Source: Dyadobacter sp. 50-39 (GTDB taxonomy: Bacteria > Bacteroidota > Bacteroidia > Cytophagales > Spirosomataceae). Taken from it: a DNA stretch of 64,000 nucleotides. Under the pieces are notes generated by a model. That model was not told the origin of the DNA, did no database searches, and was given only the letters and a program-made list of their open reading frames with translations. This document shows, piece after piece, positions 7,820 to 15,338 of this stretch; the stretch's first letter is position 1, and every line of letters starts with the position of its first letter. Position numbers and translations under genes: made by a program. The stretch is taken from the NCBI GenBank assembly GCA_001898145.1, contig MKSR01000047.1:186001-250000 (forward strand). The letters run 5' to 3'.

Positions 7820-10462
7820 ATGTTAAAAATTACATTAAGTGTATCGGCGTTGCTGCTTATGCTGTGGACTAAGAGTAACACCTTTCCAAAAACAGCTCAG
7901 TCCGAATCGCGGATACTTACCCGTGCCGATTCGCTTCCTAACGCCGCAGCATGGCCAGCCGAATTGACCATTACGCATTTTGCAGGCCACGACCTGACGC
8001 CGAGTCCGGCCTGTCTGGCGGTAGCGCCTACCGGAGAAGTTTTTGTCGGTGTGGATATGATTGGATCCCTGGGCAAAACACCTGGAAAGGGGAGCATCGT
8101 TCGGCTTGTCGATAGCGACAATGATGGTAAGGTCGACCAACATACCACTTTTGCCATGCTGGATAACCCGCGGGGCATTATTGCGCAGGGTGATCAGGTC
8201 TTTGTTTTGCATACGACCTTCTCGAAGGAGACTGGTAAAGCTTCGGGCATGGATCTGGTGGTGCTTGAAGATAAAAATCACGACGGTGTAGCGGATGGGC
8301 CGGCTAAACCGCTGGTTGAGAATGTATGTTCGCCCAAGTTCCTCCAGAGCCGTGGTACTGACCACGCAACCAATGGCATCCGGATGGGCATCGACGGCTG
8401 GATCTATATTGCTGTGGGCGATTTCGGTTTTCACGATGCACTCGACCGCTCCGGGAAAAAAATGACGCAGCTGGGTGGTGGCATTGTGCGCGTACGTCCT
8501 GACGGCACCGAAATGGAAGTTTATACCCATGGACTACGTAACATCTATGATGTGGCGATAGACCCTTATATGAATATTTTCACCCGTGACAATACCAATG
8601 ACGGTGGCGGTTGGAACATCCGTTTCAGTAACCAGATCCAATCGGGAGAATACGGCTACCCGGTATTGTTCAAAAACTTTACAGAAGAGATCATCCCTGC
8701 TTTGGTTGACCTGGGAGGAGGTTCGGGAACTGGGTCCCTTTTTATGGATGATCCCAACTGGCCAGCCAAGTATAACCGCGTGCCGATGATGGCCGACTGG
8801 GGGCGCAGCCAGGTTTATGTGCATCGTCTCACCCCTGATGGCCCAACTTTCCAGCAAAAAGAGGAAGAGTTTATTAAGCTGTCACAGGTTACGGACCTTG
8901 ATATTGACGCATCAGGCCGTGTTTATCTTGCTGCCTGGGACGGGGCTGGTTACTCAGGCAATCCAGGCAAGGGGTTCATCGCGCGGGCCGTTCCGAAGGG
9001 GTGGCAGTACAAGGCTTTTAAGAGCATTGGCAAATCTTCGGCAAAGCAGCTGGCCGCATTGCTGCGCTCTGAAAGCGCCGTTCAGCGACTGGCCGCGCAG
9101 CAAGAGCTGTTGAAGCGCCCTGCAAAGGATGCTGCAAAAGTGTCATGGAGCGTCGCTTCGGACGCAAAGGCTCCTTTATATGTTCGCGTAGCAGGTATGT
9201 ATACCTATGCGCAGGCGGCCGGAGCCGACGGTATTGCTAACCTGGTGAAGCTCGCATCAGAAAATGACATGCGTGAGTATGCTTTGCGCGCGCTCGCCGA
9301 TCGTAAGCCTTACACGTCCCAGGTGCCGATCGATCTGTTCTTGAAGGCGCTCGATAATGGCAACCCGCGCGAGAAGCTGGCAGCAGCCATCGCGCTGGGG
9401 CGCTTGGGCAGGCAGGAAGCAGCTCAGGCTTTGTTAAAAGTAAAAGTGCCTGGGACATTCGTAGCTCCGGCAAAAGGAACCGAAGGTCCCCATGCGACAC
9501 CAAACTCGGCGATCGTAACCCCGCACATTGCCGTTCGTGCACTTGTGGCATTGAATGCTGTGGATGCCTGCGTAAAGGCCATCGGTACCGAAAACTCGAC
9601 GATTGCTTTGTGGGCACTACGTTATCTGCACGATCCCAAAGCAGTTGACGGGTTGATCCTGGCTTATGGAAACACGCATGATAAGGCCTTAAAAGAACAG
9701 ATTCTGACGACATTGGGAAGAATTTACAAAAAAGAGGCGGAGTACGATGGTTCCTGGTGGTGGAGCACGCGTCCGGATACACATGGTCCCTATTACAAAG
9801 CAGTTGAATGGGAAGCTTCTCCGAAGGTAAAAGAGTTTCTGATGAAGGAATTTAACGCCGCTAATGACAAGCAATTCTTTGCTGATCTGAATGCACGTAA
9901 CCGGATGGGTATTGCAGAGTTTGGTGGTGAAGAAGTGGTTGCAGCGAAAGAGGAAGTGAAAGTGGACCTGGAAAAGATTCGCAACAAGAAGGGGCAGGTA
10001 GGGGAGTCCTCGATTGAGGATGTCATGCTGGCGATCGCCAAAATCCAGGGTGATCCGGTTACAGGACGAAAACTGTTTACAAAGCAGGGGTGCGTGGCAT
10101 GCCACAGCCTTAGCCGTAGCGAGGTGATGAAAGGGCCTTACATGGGACAGGTCGGTTCGATTATGAACCGTGAGCAGATTGCCGAATCGATCTTGAAGCC
10201 AAATGCTTCCATTTCTCAAGGGTTTGCATCTGTGATGATCACTACCAAAGGCGAGAAGACCTACATGGGCTTCGTTTCCGAGGAGTCGGCTGATAAACTG
10301 GTGATTCGCGACATTACGGGCCAAGTAAATACCATTAAAGTTGCAAACATCACTTCACGCAAAGAATTGGAAACTTCGATGATGCCTCCGGGGCTTGCCA
10401 ACGAGTTGTCCTATGAGGAATTTGCGTCGTTGATCACCTTCCTCTCTCAGCAAAAGAAGTAA
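7820..10462 (+). CDS. Secreted propeller / HEAT-repeat / cytochrome c protein (PVC-type haem-binding)
   Basis: An 880-residue exported protein. A signal peptide (MLKITLSVSALLLMLW) fits the ATG at 7820 better than the GTG at 7787, which would put 11 residues before it. Residues about 40-400 form a glucose/sorbosone-dehydrogenase-like propeller with calcium-type acidic turns (DSDNDGKVDQ). Residues about 410-640 are helical HEAT-like repeats. A C-terminal c-type cytochrome has the haem site CVACH at residues 758-762 and a distal methionine candidate in SMMPPG. This architecture is common in Planctomycetes and Cytophagales and is taken to oxidise sugars or related compounds in the periplasm, passing electrons to the haem. 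The true substrate is unknown. A terminator follows at 10487. Confidence 0.88.
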   Translation: MLKITLSVSALLLMLWTKSNTFPKTAQSESRILTRADSLPNAAAWPAELTITHFAGHDLTPSPACLAVAPTGEVFVGVDMIGSLGKTPGKGSIVRLVDSDNDGKVDQHTTFAMLDNPRGIIAQGDQVFVLHTTFSKETGKASGMDLVVLEDKNHDGVADGPAKPLVENVCSPKFLQSRGTDHATNGIRMGIDGWIYIAVGDFGFHDALDRSGKKMTQLGGGIVRVRPDGTEMEVYTHGLRNIYDVAIDPYMNIFTRDNTNDGGGWNIRFSNQIQSGEYGYPVLFKNFTEEIIPALVDLGGGSGTGSLFMDDPNWPAKYNRVPMMADWGRSQVYVHRLTPDGPTFQQKEEEFIKLSQVTDLDIDASGRVYLAAWDGAGYSGNPGKGFIARAVPKGWQYKAFKSIGKSSAKQLAALLRSESAVQRLAAQQELLKRPAKDAAKVSWSVASDAKAPLYVRVAGMYTYAQAAGADGIANLVKLASENDMREYALRALADRKPYTSQVPIDLFLKALDNGNPREKLAAAIALGRLGRQEAAQALLKVKVPGTFVAPAKGTEGPHATPNSAIVTPHIAVRALVALNAVDACVKAIGTENSTIALWALRYLHDPKAVDGLILAYGNTHDKALKEQILTTLGRIYKKEAEYDGSWWWSTRPDTHGPYYKAVEWEASPKVKEFLMKEFNAANDKQFFADLNARNRMGIAEFGGEEVVAAKEEVKVDLEKIRNKKGQVGESSIEDVMLAIAKIQGDPVTGRKLFTKQGCVACHSLSRSEVMKGPYMGQVGSIMNREQIAESILKPNASISQGFASVMITTKGEKTYMGFVSEESADKLVIRDITGQVNTIKVANITSRKELETSMMPPGLANELSYEEFASLITFLSQQKK

Positions 10463-10486
10463 GGAGGAAGTGTTATCTCTATGGAA

Positions 10487-10520
10487 AGTCGGCTGCTGGT
10501 CACACAGAGCCGGCTTTTTT
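10487..10520 (+). terminator. Rho-independent terminator of the propeller-cytochrome gene
   Basis: AGTCGGC (10487-10493) pairs with GCCGGCT (10509-10515), seven pairs with one G-U, followed by a T run to 10520. It lies 25 bases past the stop codon. Confidence 0.8.
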
Positions 10521-10612
10521 GTCATATCCGGTTAAGATTTGGAGGCCTTGCATCGCGAAAAGTGTAAAACGACGAATTTTATGACCAATTTTTGCTTCTT
10601 TGCAGGTACTTT

Positions 10613-10645
10613 TTTGCATGGTATGTGAATTTTGCGATACATTTG
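10613..10645 (+). promoter_or_regulatory. Bacteroidota-type promoter of the candidate small RNA
   Basis: TTTG (10613-10616), a spacer of 21 bases and TACATTTG (10638-10645) match the housekeeping promoter consensus known for Bacteroidota (TTTG near -33, TAnnTTTG near -7). The predicted transcription start is about 10650. No protein gene follows on this strand before the terminator at 10736. Confidence 0.6.
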
Positions 10646-10649
10646 CATA

Positions 10650-10769
10650 CCAAATAAAAGCGTAGTTTGTAGCTGTTGAGTTGATTGTTGTTTTTTCTCC
10701 ATTGTCTATTACTCAACGTTTATCTATACAGCATTCCCCGACAGATCCGCTTCGTCGGGGATTTTTTTT
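10650..10769 (+). ncRNA. Candidate orphan small RNA of about 120 nt
   Basis: This stretch lies between a consensus promoter (10613-10645) and a strong rho-independent terminator (10736-10769), and comes after the upstream gene's own terminator. The downstream gene is on the other strand, so nothing else explains this transcription unit. Inside, GTTGAGT (10675-10681) can pair with ACTCAAC (10711-10717), leaving a 29-base U-rich single-stranded loop that could be a base-pairing seed. No Shine-Dalgarno site or convincing peptide is present. I do not recognise it as 6S, SRP, RNase P or tmRNA: there is no closing stem joining the two ends. Its targets are unknown. Confidence 0.5.
10736..10769 (+). 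terminator. Strong rho-independent terminator of the candidate small RNA
   Basis: CCCCGAC (10736-10742) pairs perfectly with GTCGGGG (10754-10760), then A and eight T (10762-10769). The T run is only on the plus strand, so it is directional and cannot serve the minus-strand gene at 10939-11403. Confidence 0.85.
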
Positions 10770-10938
10770 CTCCGCCCTGTACCGGTCCTCGCTTCATGAC
10801 ACCGATTTGAAATTGTTCGGTGGCATTCAACGATGTATCAAAATCCGAAAGAGTAGATCGCGTCCAGGCGATTCGTGCAGACATCAAAAGCGCGTTAGCA
10901 GACCACACTTTTCAAAAAATACGCCGCAGGTAACCTTC

Positions 10939-11403
10939 TTAGAAACCACGAAAGTAAGGCCGGGCCGACAATGGAGAAAATGGCCATGGAATCGCTATCA
11001 GTATAATAATGAATGCTATCAGGTAGAAGATAGTCATCGTTTTGAACTTGGAGCGGTCACTTTGATGGCGTTTGGCGACCGAAGAACTAATCGTGACTAC
11101 AATGATCGCGATCGTCATCAAAGTAATGTGAATCATACCGAAAAATACGAAGTCGAACTGCTTGACAGCTTCTTTAAAATGTGCGCGGAAGTAGCCGATA
11201 AAAGGGCTGTTGAAATAAAGAACATATCCTACCATTAACTGGATATGTGTAAGTGTTGCCGTCACATGCCGTACGGTGTCGTCGGTTTCTGTGAATGCTT
11301 TTTTTTGAAACCAGCCGCGAAAACCGCGGAACAATGCAAAAATAATGGCTGGCAATATCAGCCATCGGACAATAGAATGAATAAGAATCAGGAAAGTGTA
11401 CAT
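10939..11403 (-). CDS. Small four-helix membrane protein (cytochrome b-like family of Cytophagales)
   Basis: A 154-residue integral membrane protein with four predicted helices: near residues 5-25 (LIHSIVRWLILPAIIFALF), 48-66, 85-108 and 122-142. The IHSIVRW start and the HVTATLTHIQLMVGYVLYF stretch match a family often labelled cytochrome B in Cytophagales annotations. Several histidines lie in or near the helices, but I cannot show haem binding. The ATG at 11403 is the only reasonable start. It lies 82 bases downstream of the small secreted protein at 11486-11824 on the same strand. No function is assigned. Confidence 0.72.
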   Translation of the reverse strand: MYTFLILIHSIVRWLILPAIIFALFRGFRGWFQKKAFTETDDTVRHVTATLTHIQLMVGYVLYFNSPFIGYFRAHFKEAVKQFDFVFFGMIHITLMTIAIIVVTISSSVAKRHQSDRSKFKTMTIFYLIAFIIILIAIPWPFSPLSARPYFRGF

Positions 11404-11485
11404 CGGCCAATAAAAACACGTTTACTACCAATGACGATCGTTGCGGATTTTTACTTTCCCGACATGAAAACTTTTGCAGAGCAAA

Positions 11486-11824
11486 TCAAGGTTTTTTAAT
11501 GATGGTCTTCTTGCGCTTGACAGTGTAGCTTGAAGAGGAATCCGCCTCAGGCCGGCCGGTGCTGCTACGGCTGCCATCAACGCTTCCAGTTGAATTTACA
11601 GTTCCGTTGTCGTTCAAGATAGGCCCGGTTTCGGCATTGGATGAGTCTTTGAGAATCGCATTGATATCCGAAGAGTCGGCCGACCGTACGTGGTGTCTTT
11701 TGGTTTTGCGCTCATATTTGTGTTCCTGCTTTGAAGATCTCGATGAAGCGCCGGTCGATTGAGCCCATGCACAAGCGGGAAGCGTCAACGCCGTAACTAG
11801 TATAAGTGTTCGTAGCTGTTTCAT
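11486..11824 (-). CDS. Small secreted low-complexity protein of unknown function
   Basis: A 112-residue protein starting at the ATG at 11824 (MKQLRTLILVTALTLPACAWAQ), with a clear signal peptide ending at WAQ. The mature part is hydrophilic and serine/threonine-rich, with a basic N-terminal patch (KYERKTKRHHVR), a middle with Asn/Asp/Ser turns and a basic tail (VKRKKTIIKKP). No known domain is recognised. A longer start at 11866 would add 14 residues ahead of the signal peptide and is unlikely. It precedes the four-helix membrane protein and lies downstream of the AraC gene on the same strand, 81 bases away. Confidence 0.6.
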   Translation of the reverse strand: MKQLRTLILVTALTLPACAWAQSTGASSRSSKQEHKYERKTKRHHVRSADSSDINAILKDSSNAETGPILNDNGTVNSTGSVDGSRSSTGRPEADSSSSYTVKRKKTIIKKP

Positions 11825-11905
11825 AGGAATGGTTGTTAGTTGGGTGACTTTTGCTTGTTTTAACAAAAATACCGTTCCCGAAATTAAATGATCAAGTGGT
11901 ATGGG

Positions 11906-12772
11906 CTAGCTAACCATTGTCACACGATGTTTGCGGCGGTATTCGCCCAGGCTCATCCCTGGTCGTTTTTTGAAAAACCGGTTTAAATGGCTTTCGTCTG
12001 TAAATGACAGTTCGGTAGCGATCTCGTTCATACGCATGTTGCTGTGTATCAGACGGGTTTCTACCAATTTTAGCCGAGAGTTGACGATATAGTCTTGCAT
12101 CGTCTCATTAGTGTGTTTTTTGAAGTACCTACCCAGATAGGATCCGGATATCCCAAAGTGACTGCTGATTCTTGCGGCCTTGATCTTTTCGGGGTGATAA
12201 ATGTTCGCCTGGATATATTGCAGGATGTCGACGGCCTTCTCTTCACTGCTTTCGTTAATCTTTTCGGGCAGATACATGGCAATATTGCGTGCAACAAGAA
12301 TGATCATTGTGTTAACATACTGTCTGATTAGCTCCTTGTTATACATGTCACGGTTGATATACTCCCGGATAATTGCTTCTACTAATGGCTTGATGATGTT
12401 TTTGTCGGTTTGATTTTTGAGGATGCAACCGGGTTGGTGGCTTGCATTATGCAGAATGAATTCGAGCCTTTGTAAAAGGTCTTCCCGTTGTGAGGCATTC
12501 ACCATTGCGCTACTGTTTTTAATATACACATCATTAAAACGGACGAAAACGAATTTTGTCCTTGTTTCAATCCCGAAAGCGTGGGTGTCCTCCGGGGTGA
12601 GCAAAAACATGTGGCCGGCATTGTAGCGGAAATTATGCTGGTTGATCTGTTGTGTGCCCGTTCCTTCCAGGATGTATACCAGCTCAAAAAAGTTGTGTTG
12701 ATGCGTTGGTTTGGGACACTCGTCGAGCTCCTTGTAGATTATTTCAAAGGGCTCGTGAAGATTTTCTTTCAT
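11906..12772 (-). CDS. AraC-family transcriptional regulator with cupin sensor
   Basis: A 288-residue regulator. Residues 15-95 form a cupin-like sensor (FELVYILEGTGTQQI, then AGHMFLLTPEDTHAF). Residues 185-285 hold two helix-turn-helix units (AARISSHFGISGSYLGRYFKKHT and MNEIATELSFTDESHLNRFFKKR), the usual AraC C-terminus with the RPGMSLGEYRR signature. It is divergent from the MDR oxidoreductase at 12873. The 100 bases between hold three copies of one motif, so it probably controls that gene and itself. The inducer is unknown; a sugar or aromatic is common in the family. Confidence 0.92.
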   Translation of the reverse strand: MKENLHEPFEIIYKELDECPKPTHQHNFFELVYILEGTGTQQINQHNFRYNAGHMFLLTPEDTHAFGIETRTKFVFVRFNDVYIKNSSAMVNASQREDLLQRLEFILHNASHQPGCILKNQTDKNIIKPLVEAIIREYINRDMYNKELIRQYVNTMIILVARNIAMYLPEKINESSEEKAVDILQYIQANIYHPEKIKAARISSHFGISGSYLGRYFKKHTNETMQDYIVNSRLKLVETRLIHSNMRMNEIATELSFTDESHLNRFFKKRPGMSLGEYRRKHRVTMVS

Positions 12773-12784
12773 ATTCTGCGAAAA

Positions 12785-12836
12785 TGTACCGGATTTTAGA
12801 AAAGTTATACCGGAAATGTAATTGAAATCCGGTACA
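12785..12836. promoter_or_regulatory. Three-copy AraC-type operator in the divergent promoter
   Basis: TGTACCGGATTT (12785-12796) and TATACCGGAAAT (12806-12817) are direct repeats exactly 21 bases apart, that is two helical turns, as AraC half-sites usually are. AAATCCGGTACA (12825-12836) is the perfect reverse complement of the first copy. They fill the space between the AraC gene and the oxidoreductase gene. Binding by the neighbouring regulator is inferred. Confidence 0.65.
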
Positions 12837-12872
12837 AATTTGCATCATAGATCACTAAAATCAATTTGAATC

Positions 12873-13874
12873 ATGAAAGCAACATTTTTGACCGATAGCA
12901 ATGCGCCACTTATCATTAAAGAAGTTGAAATGCCTATACCAGGTGAAGACCATGTGCTGGTTAAACTGGCCTATTCTTCGCTAAACCATCGCGACGTATG
13001 GATTCAGAAAGGTCAGTATGCGGGTCCCAAAGCAGGGCTTATATTGGGCTCCGACGGGTCGGGAAAAGTCATACAAGCCGGTCGAAATGTGGATTCCAGA
13101 TGGGTCGGCAAGACGGTAATTATCAACCCAAGCCATAATTGGGGCGACAATCCGGCTGCGTTTGGTGATCAGTTCAAAATCCTTGGAAATCCCGACCCAG
13201 GCACCTTTGCAGAATACATTGCTGTGGATGTGCAATACATTCATGAAAAACCGGAGCATCTTACCGATATAGAGGCAGCAGCCTTGCCGCTTGCAGGCAT
13301 TACTACCTACCGGGCGCTGTTTACGCGGGCACGCTTAAAGTCGGGCGAAAAAATATTGATTACCGGGATTGGCGCGGGTACTGCGCTGCTGGCGCTGCAA
13401 TATGCAATCGCCGCTGGCGCGCAGGTGTACGTTACTTCCAGCTCGGAGGACAAAATTGAACGAGCTAAACGTCTTGGAGCAACAGGCGGATTCAACTACA
13501 AAGAGCAAGACTGGTTTATTAAAGCAAAGCAGGCGACTGGCGGATTTGATGTGGTGCTCGACAGTGCATCCGGCAGCGGCTTTGGCAACCTGATAGAGAC
13601 TGCCAAAGCGGGTGGTAGAATCGTGTTCTTCGGCGGTACAGACGGGCCAATCGGAAATATCGTGCCCAATAAGGTTTATTGGAGAAACCTTTCAATCCTT
13701 GGCACCACGATGGGAACGTTGGAGGAATTCAGGGAAATGCTTGCATTTACTTCTGCGCATGAGATTAAGCCGATTATAGACAAGGTCTACCCCTCACTGG
13801 CGGAAGCTCAGATGGCATTCGATTATATGCATGAAGGCAAGCAGTTCGGTAAAATAGTGCTGACGAATCAATAA
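12873..13874 (+). CDS. Zinc-binding-dehydrogenase-family (MDR) NAD(P)H oxidoreductase
   Basis: A 333-residue medium-chain dehydrogenase/reductase. The N-terminal GroES-like part has SSLNHRDVWIQKGQY and GSDGSGKVIQAG. The Rossmann part has GIGAGTALLALQYA at about residues 165-178 and a following ASGSGFG. The structural-zinc cysteine cluster of true alcohol dehydrogenases is absent, so it belongs with quinone-oxidoreductase/YhdH-like members that reduce enones or quinones with NAD(P)H; the substrate is unknown. It is the likely target of the divergent AraC regulator. A perfect hairpin lies 32 bases past its stop. Confidence 0.87.
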   Translation: MKATFLTDSNAPLIIKEVEMPIPGEDHVLVKLAYSSLNHRDVWIQKGQYAGPKAGLILGSDGSGKVIQAGRNVDSRWVGKTVIINPSHNWGDNPAAFGDQFKILGNPDPGTFAEYIAVDVQYIHEKPEHLTDIEAAALPLAGITTYRALFTRARLKSGEKILITGIGAGTALLALQYAIAAGAQVYVTSSSEDKIERAKRLGATGGFNYKEQDWFIKAKQATGGFDVVLDSASGSGFGNLIETAKAGGRIVFFGGTDGPIGNIVPNKVYWRNLSILGTTMGTLEEFREMLAFTSAHEIKPIIDKVYPSLAEAQMAFDYMHEGKQFGKIVLTNQ

Positions 13875-13905
13875 AAAGCGGCCAGTCGGCCGGGCAGATA
13901 TCGTA

Positions 13906-13925
13906 GCCCTGGTGTAGACCAGGGC
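13906..13925 (+). terminator. Perfect inverted repeat after the oxidoreductase, possible terminator
   Basis: GCCCTGGT (13906-13913) and ACCAGGGC (13918-13925) form an 8-bp perfect stem with a GTAG loop. A smaller CGGCC/GGCCG hairpin lies just before it. No T run follows, so it is either a weak terminator, an mRNA 3' end stabiliser or a short palindromic repeat. Confidence 0.35.
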
Positions 13926-13991
13926 ACAATCTGATTATTCACCGGGAAAGAAATGTAAAATGACTAACTTCGACGTTCTCAACCAATACAA

Positions 13992-14786
13992 TTGCTTCCA
14001 GTGCCGAACCATTTTTTGAATTTGCGAACCGTTGACGTGCTTCGTTACCTTACTCCGCTTCGGGAGGGTGGCTCTCTTCCAGCCATTGCCGAGGCGGATG
14101 ATGATTTTTTATATGTACTAAAATTCAGGGGTGCCGGCCAGGGGACTAAGGCACTGATTTCTGAACTGATCGGGGGAGAGATAGCGCGGTTTCTAGGGCT
14201 GAAAGTACCGGAGATTGTTTTCGCCAAGCTTGATGAGGGTTTTGGAAGGACAGAGCCCGACGAGGAGATTCAGGATTTGCTCAAAGCTAGCACAGGTCTC
14301 AATCTTGCCATGCATTACCTGTCAGGCGCAATTACATTTGACCCCGTGGTAACGAAGGTAGAACCGCGTCTGGCTTCTGAAATCGTATGGCTGGACAGCT
14401 TTCTGACAAATGTCGATCGCACAGCACGTAACACGAACATGCTCATGTGGCATAAGGAGCTTTGGCTAATTGATCACGGCGCATCGCTCTACTTTCATCA
14501 TTCATGGCAGAGTTGGGAGCAGCAGGCGTTAAGGCCCTTTGTTCAGATTAAAGATCACGTGCTGCTTCGCGGTGCGTCTATGCTTGATGAGGTCAATGCT
14601 GAATTCAGCCAACGGCTAAGCGGCGGCATTATTCCCGAAATCATATCTCTTATCCCCGACGACTGGTTGTCAGGTGATTCTCCGTTCGAATCGGCCGGCG
14701 AGCATCGGCAGGCTTACGTTTCTTATTTGCTGGCTCGCCTGTCAGCGTCTGAAATTTTTGTGAAAGGAGCCCGGGATGCCAGATAG
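13992..14786 (+). CDS. HipA-like kinase-domain protein
   Basis: A protein of up to 264 residues matching the compact HipA-like kinase family that occurs beside DUF3037 proteins. The ATP/lysine region is FLYVLKFRGAGQGTKALISE (residues 36-55). The catalytic loop is FLTNVDRTARNTN (D142 and N147 candidates), and the metal-binding IDHGA has D161. There is no ATG start: the frame offers TTG at 13992, GTG at 14001 and TTG at 14022, and the upstream stop at 13965 rules out a longer form. Its stop overlaps the DUF3037 start by 11 bases, a tight pair. HipA kinases phosphorylate translation factors in toxin-antitoxin systems. Whether this compact form is a toxin is unknown; no HipB-like antitoxin is adjacent. 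Confidence 0.82.
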   Translation: MLPVPNHFLNLRTVDVLRYLTPLREGGSLPAIAEADDDFLYVLKFRGAGQGTKALISELIGGEIARFLGLKVPEIVFAKLDEGFGRTEPDEEIQDLLKASTGLNLAMHYLSGAITFDPVVTKVEPRLASEIVWLDSFLTNVDRTARNTNMLMWHKELWLIDHGASLYFHHSWQSWEQQALRPFVQIKDHVLLRGASMLDEVNAEFSQRLSGGIIPEIISLIPDDWLSGDSPFESAGEHRQAYVSYLLARLSASEIFVKGARDAR

Positions 14787-15162
14787 ATTTTTATACGAAT
14801 ATGCGGTACTGCGCATTATGCCGCGTGTTGAGCGTGAGGAGTTTATTAACGTGGGAGTAGTGTTGTATTGTTCTTCCCGCGGTTTTCTTGCCTGCATTTC
14901 AGAGATCGATAGCGATCGTTTGACCGCCTTCTCGCCAGGTATCGATTTGGCAGAAATAGAGGACTATCTCGGCGCGTTCAGGGAAATTTGTGAGGGTAAT
15001 CGCCATTGCGGTAGCCCTATTGCCCTGTTACCTAGCGCATCTCGCTTCCGCTGGCTTACAGCAACGCGAAGTACAATATTACAGACATCGAAAGTACATC
15101 CGGGCCTTTGCAGTGACCCGGGAGAAACCTTATCGCGACTTTTCATGCAGCAGGTGAAATAG
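14776..15162 (+). CDS. DUF3037 protein, partner of the HipA-like kinase
   Basis: A 128-residue protein with the DUF3037 signature: YEYAVLRIMPRVEREEFINVGVVLY at the N-terminus and a C-terminal LQTSKVHPGLCSDP. Its molecular role is not known. It starts at the ATG at 14776 inside the last codons of the kinase gene and has an unusually good ribosome site for this phylum (AAAGGAG, with the start eight bases on), suggesting that independent and coupled initiation keep it in ratio with the kinase. The recurrent pairing in databases suggests a complex; this is inference. After it come 176 bases without a gene before the convergent glgB end. Confidence 0.85.
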   Translation: MPDRFLYEYAVLRIMPRVEREEFINVGVVLYCSSRGFLACISEIDSDRLTAFSPGIDLAEIEDYLGAFREICEGNRHCGSPIALLPSASRFRWLTATRSTILQTSKVHPGLCSDPGETLSRLFMQQVK

Positions 15163-15338
15163 CTGTTCATTTAAGTTTCAGGTACGTCTGAACGGGCTCT
15201 TTCTTGCGACGGGAAACTTCTATCCGTGAAAGAATGATTCACTGTTCGTCGAAGGCAAGCTTCCAAGGTAACCCAATTGAATTATGGATTTTCGATTGAT
15301 CGCCGTGTTTGTAATGAAATTATATTTGATTTCAGAAT

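Noticed and set aside
7835-8530. 231-codon minus-strand open frame
   Set aside because: Antisense shadow of the propeller-cytochrome gene, rich in His/Arg/Cys without domain pattern.
10650-10769. Candidate RNA as 6S RNA
   Set aside because: No long closing stem between the two ends and no central bubble could be drawn; it ends in an ordinary terminator hairpin.
10681-11238. 185-codon plus-strand open frame
   Set aside because: It crosses the terminator at 10736-10769 and lies antisense to the four-helix membrane protein; its translation has no protein-like pattern.
15163-15338. Gene or clear terminator between DUF3037 and glgB
   Set aside because: Only an irregular TCTTTC/GAAAGA pairing with unequal bulges was seen; no convincing frame.
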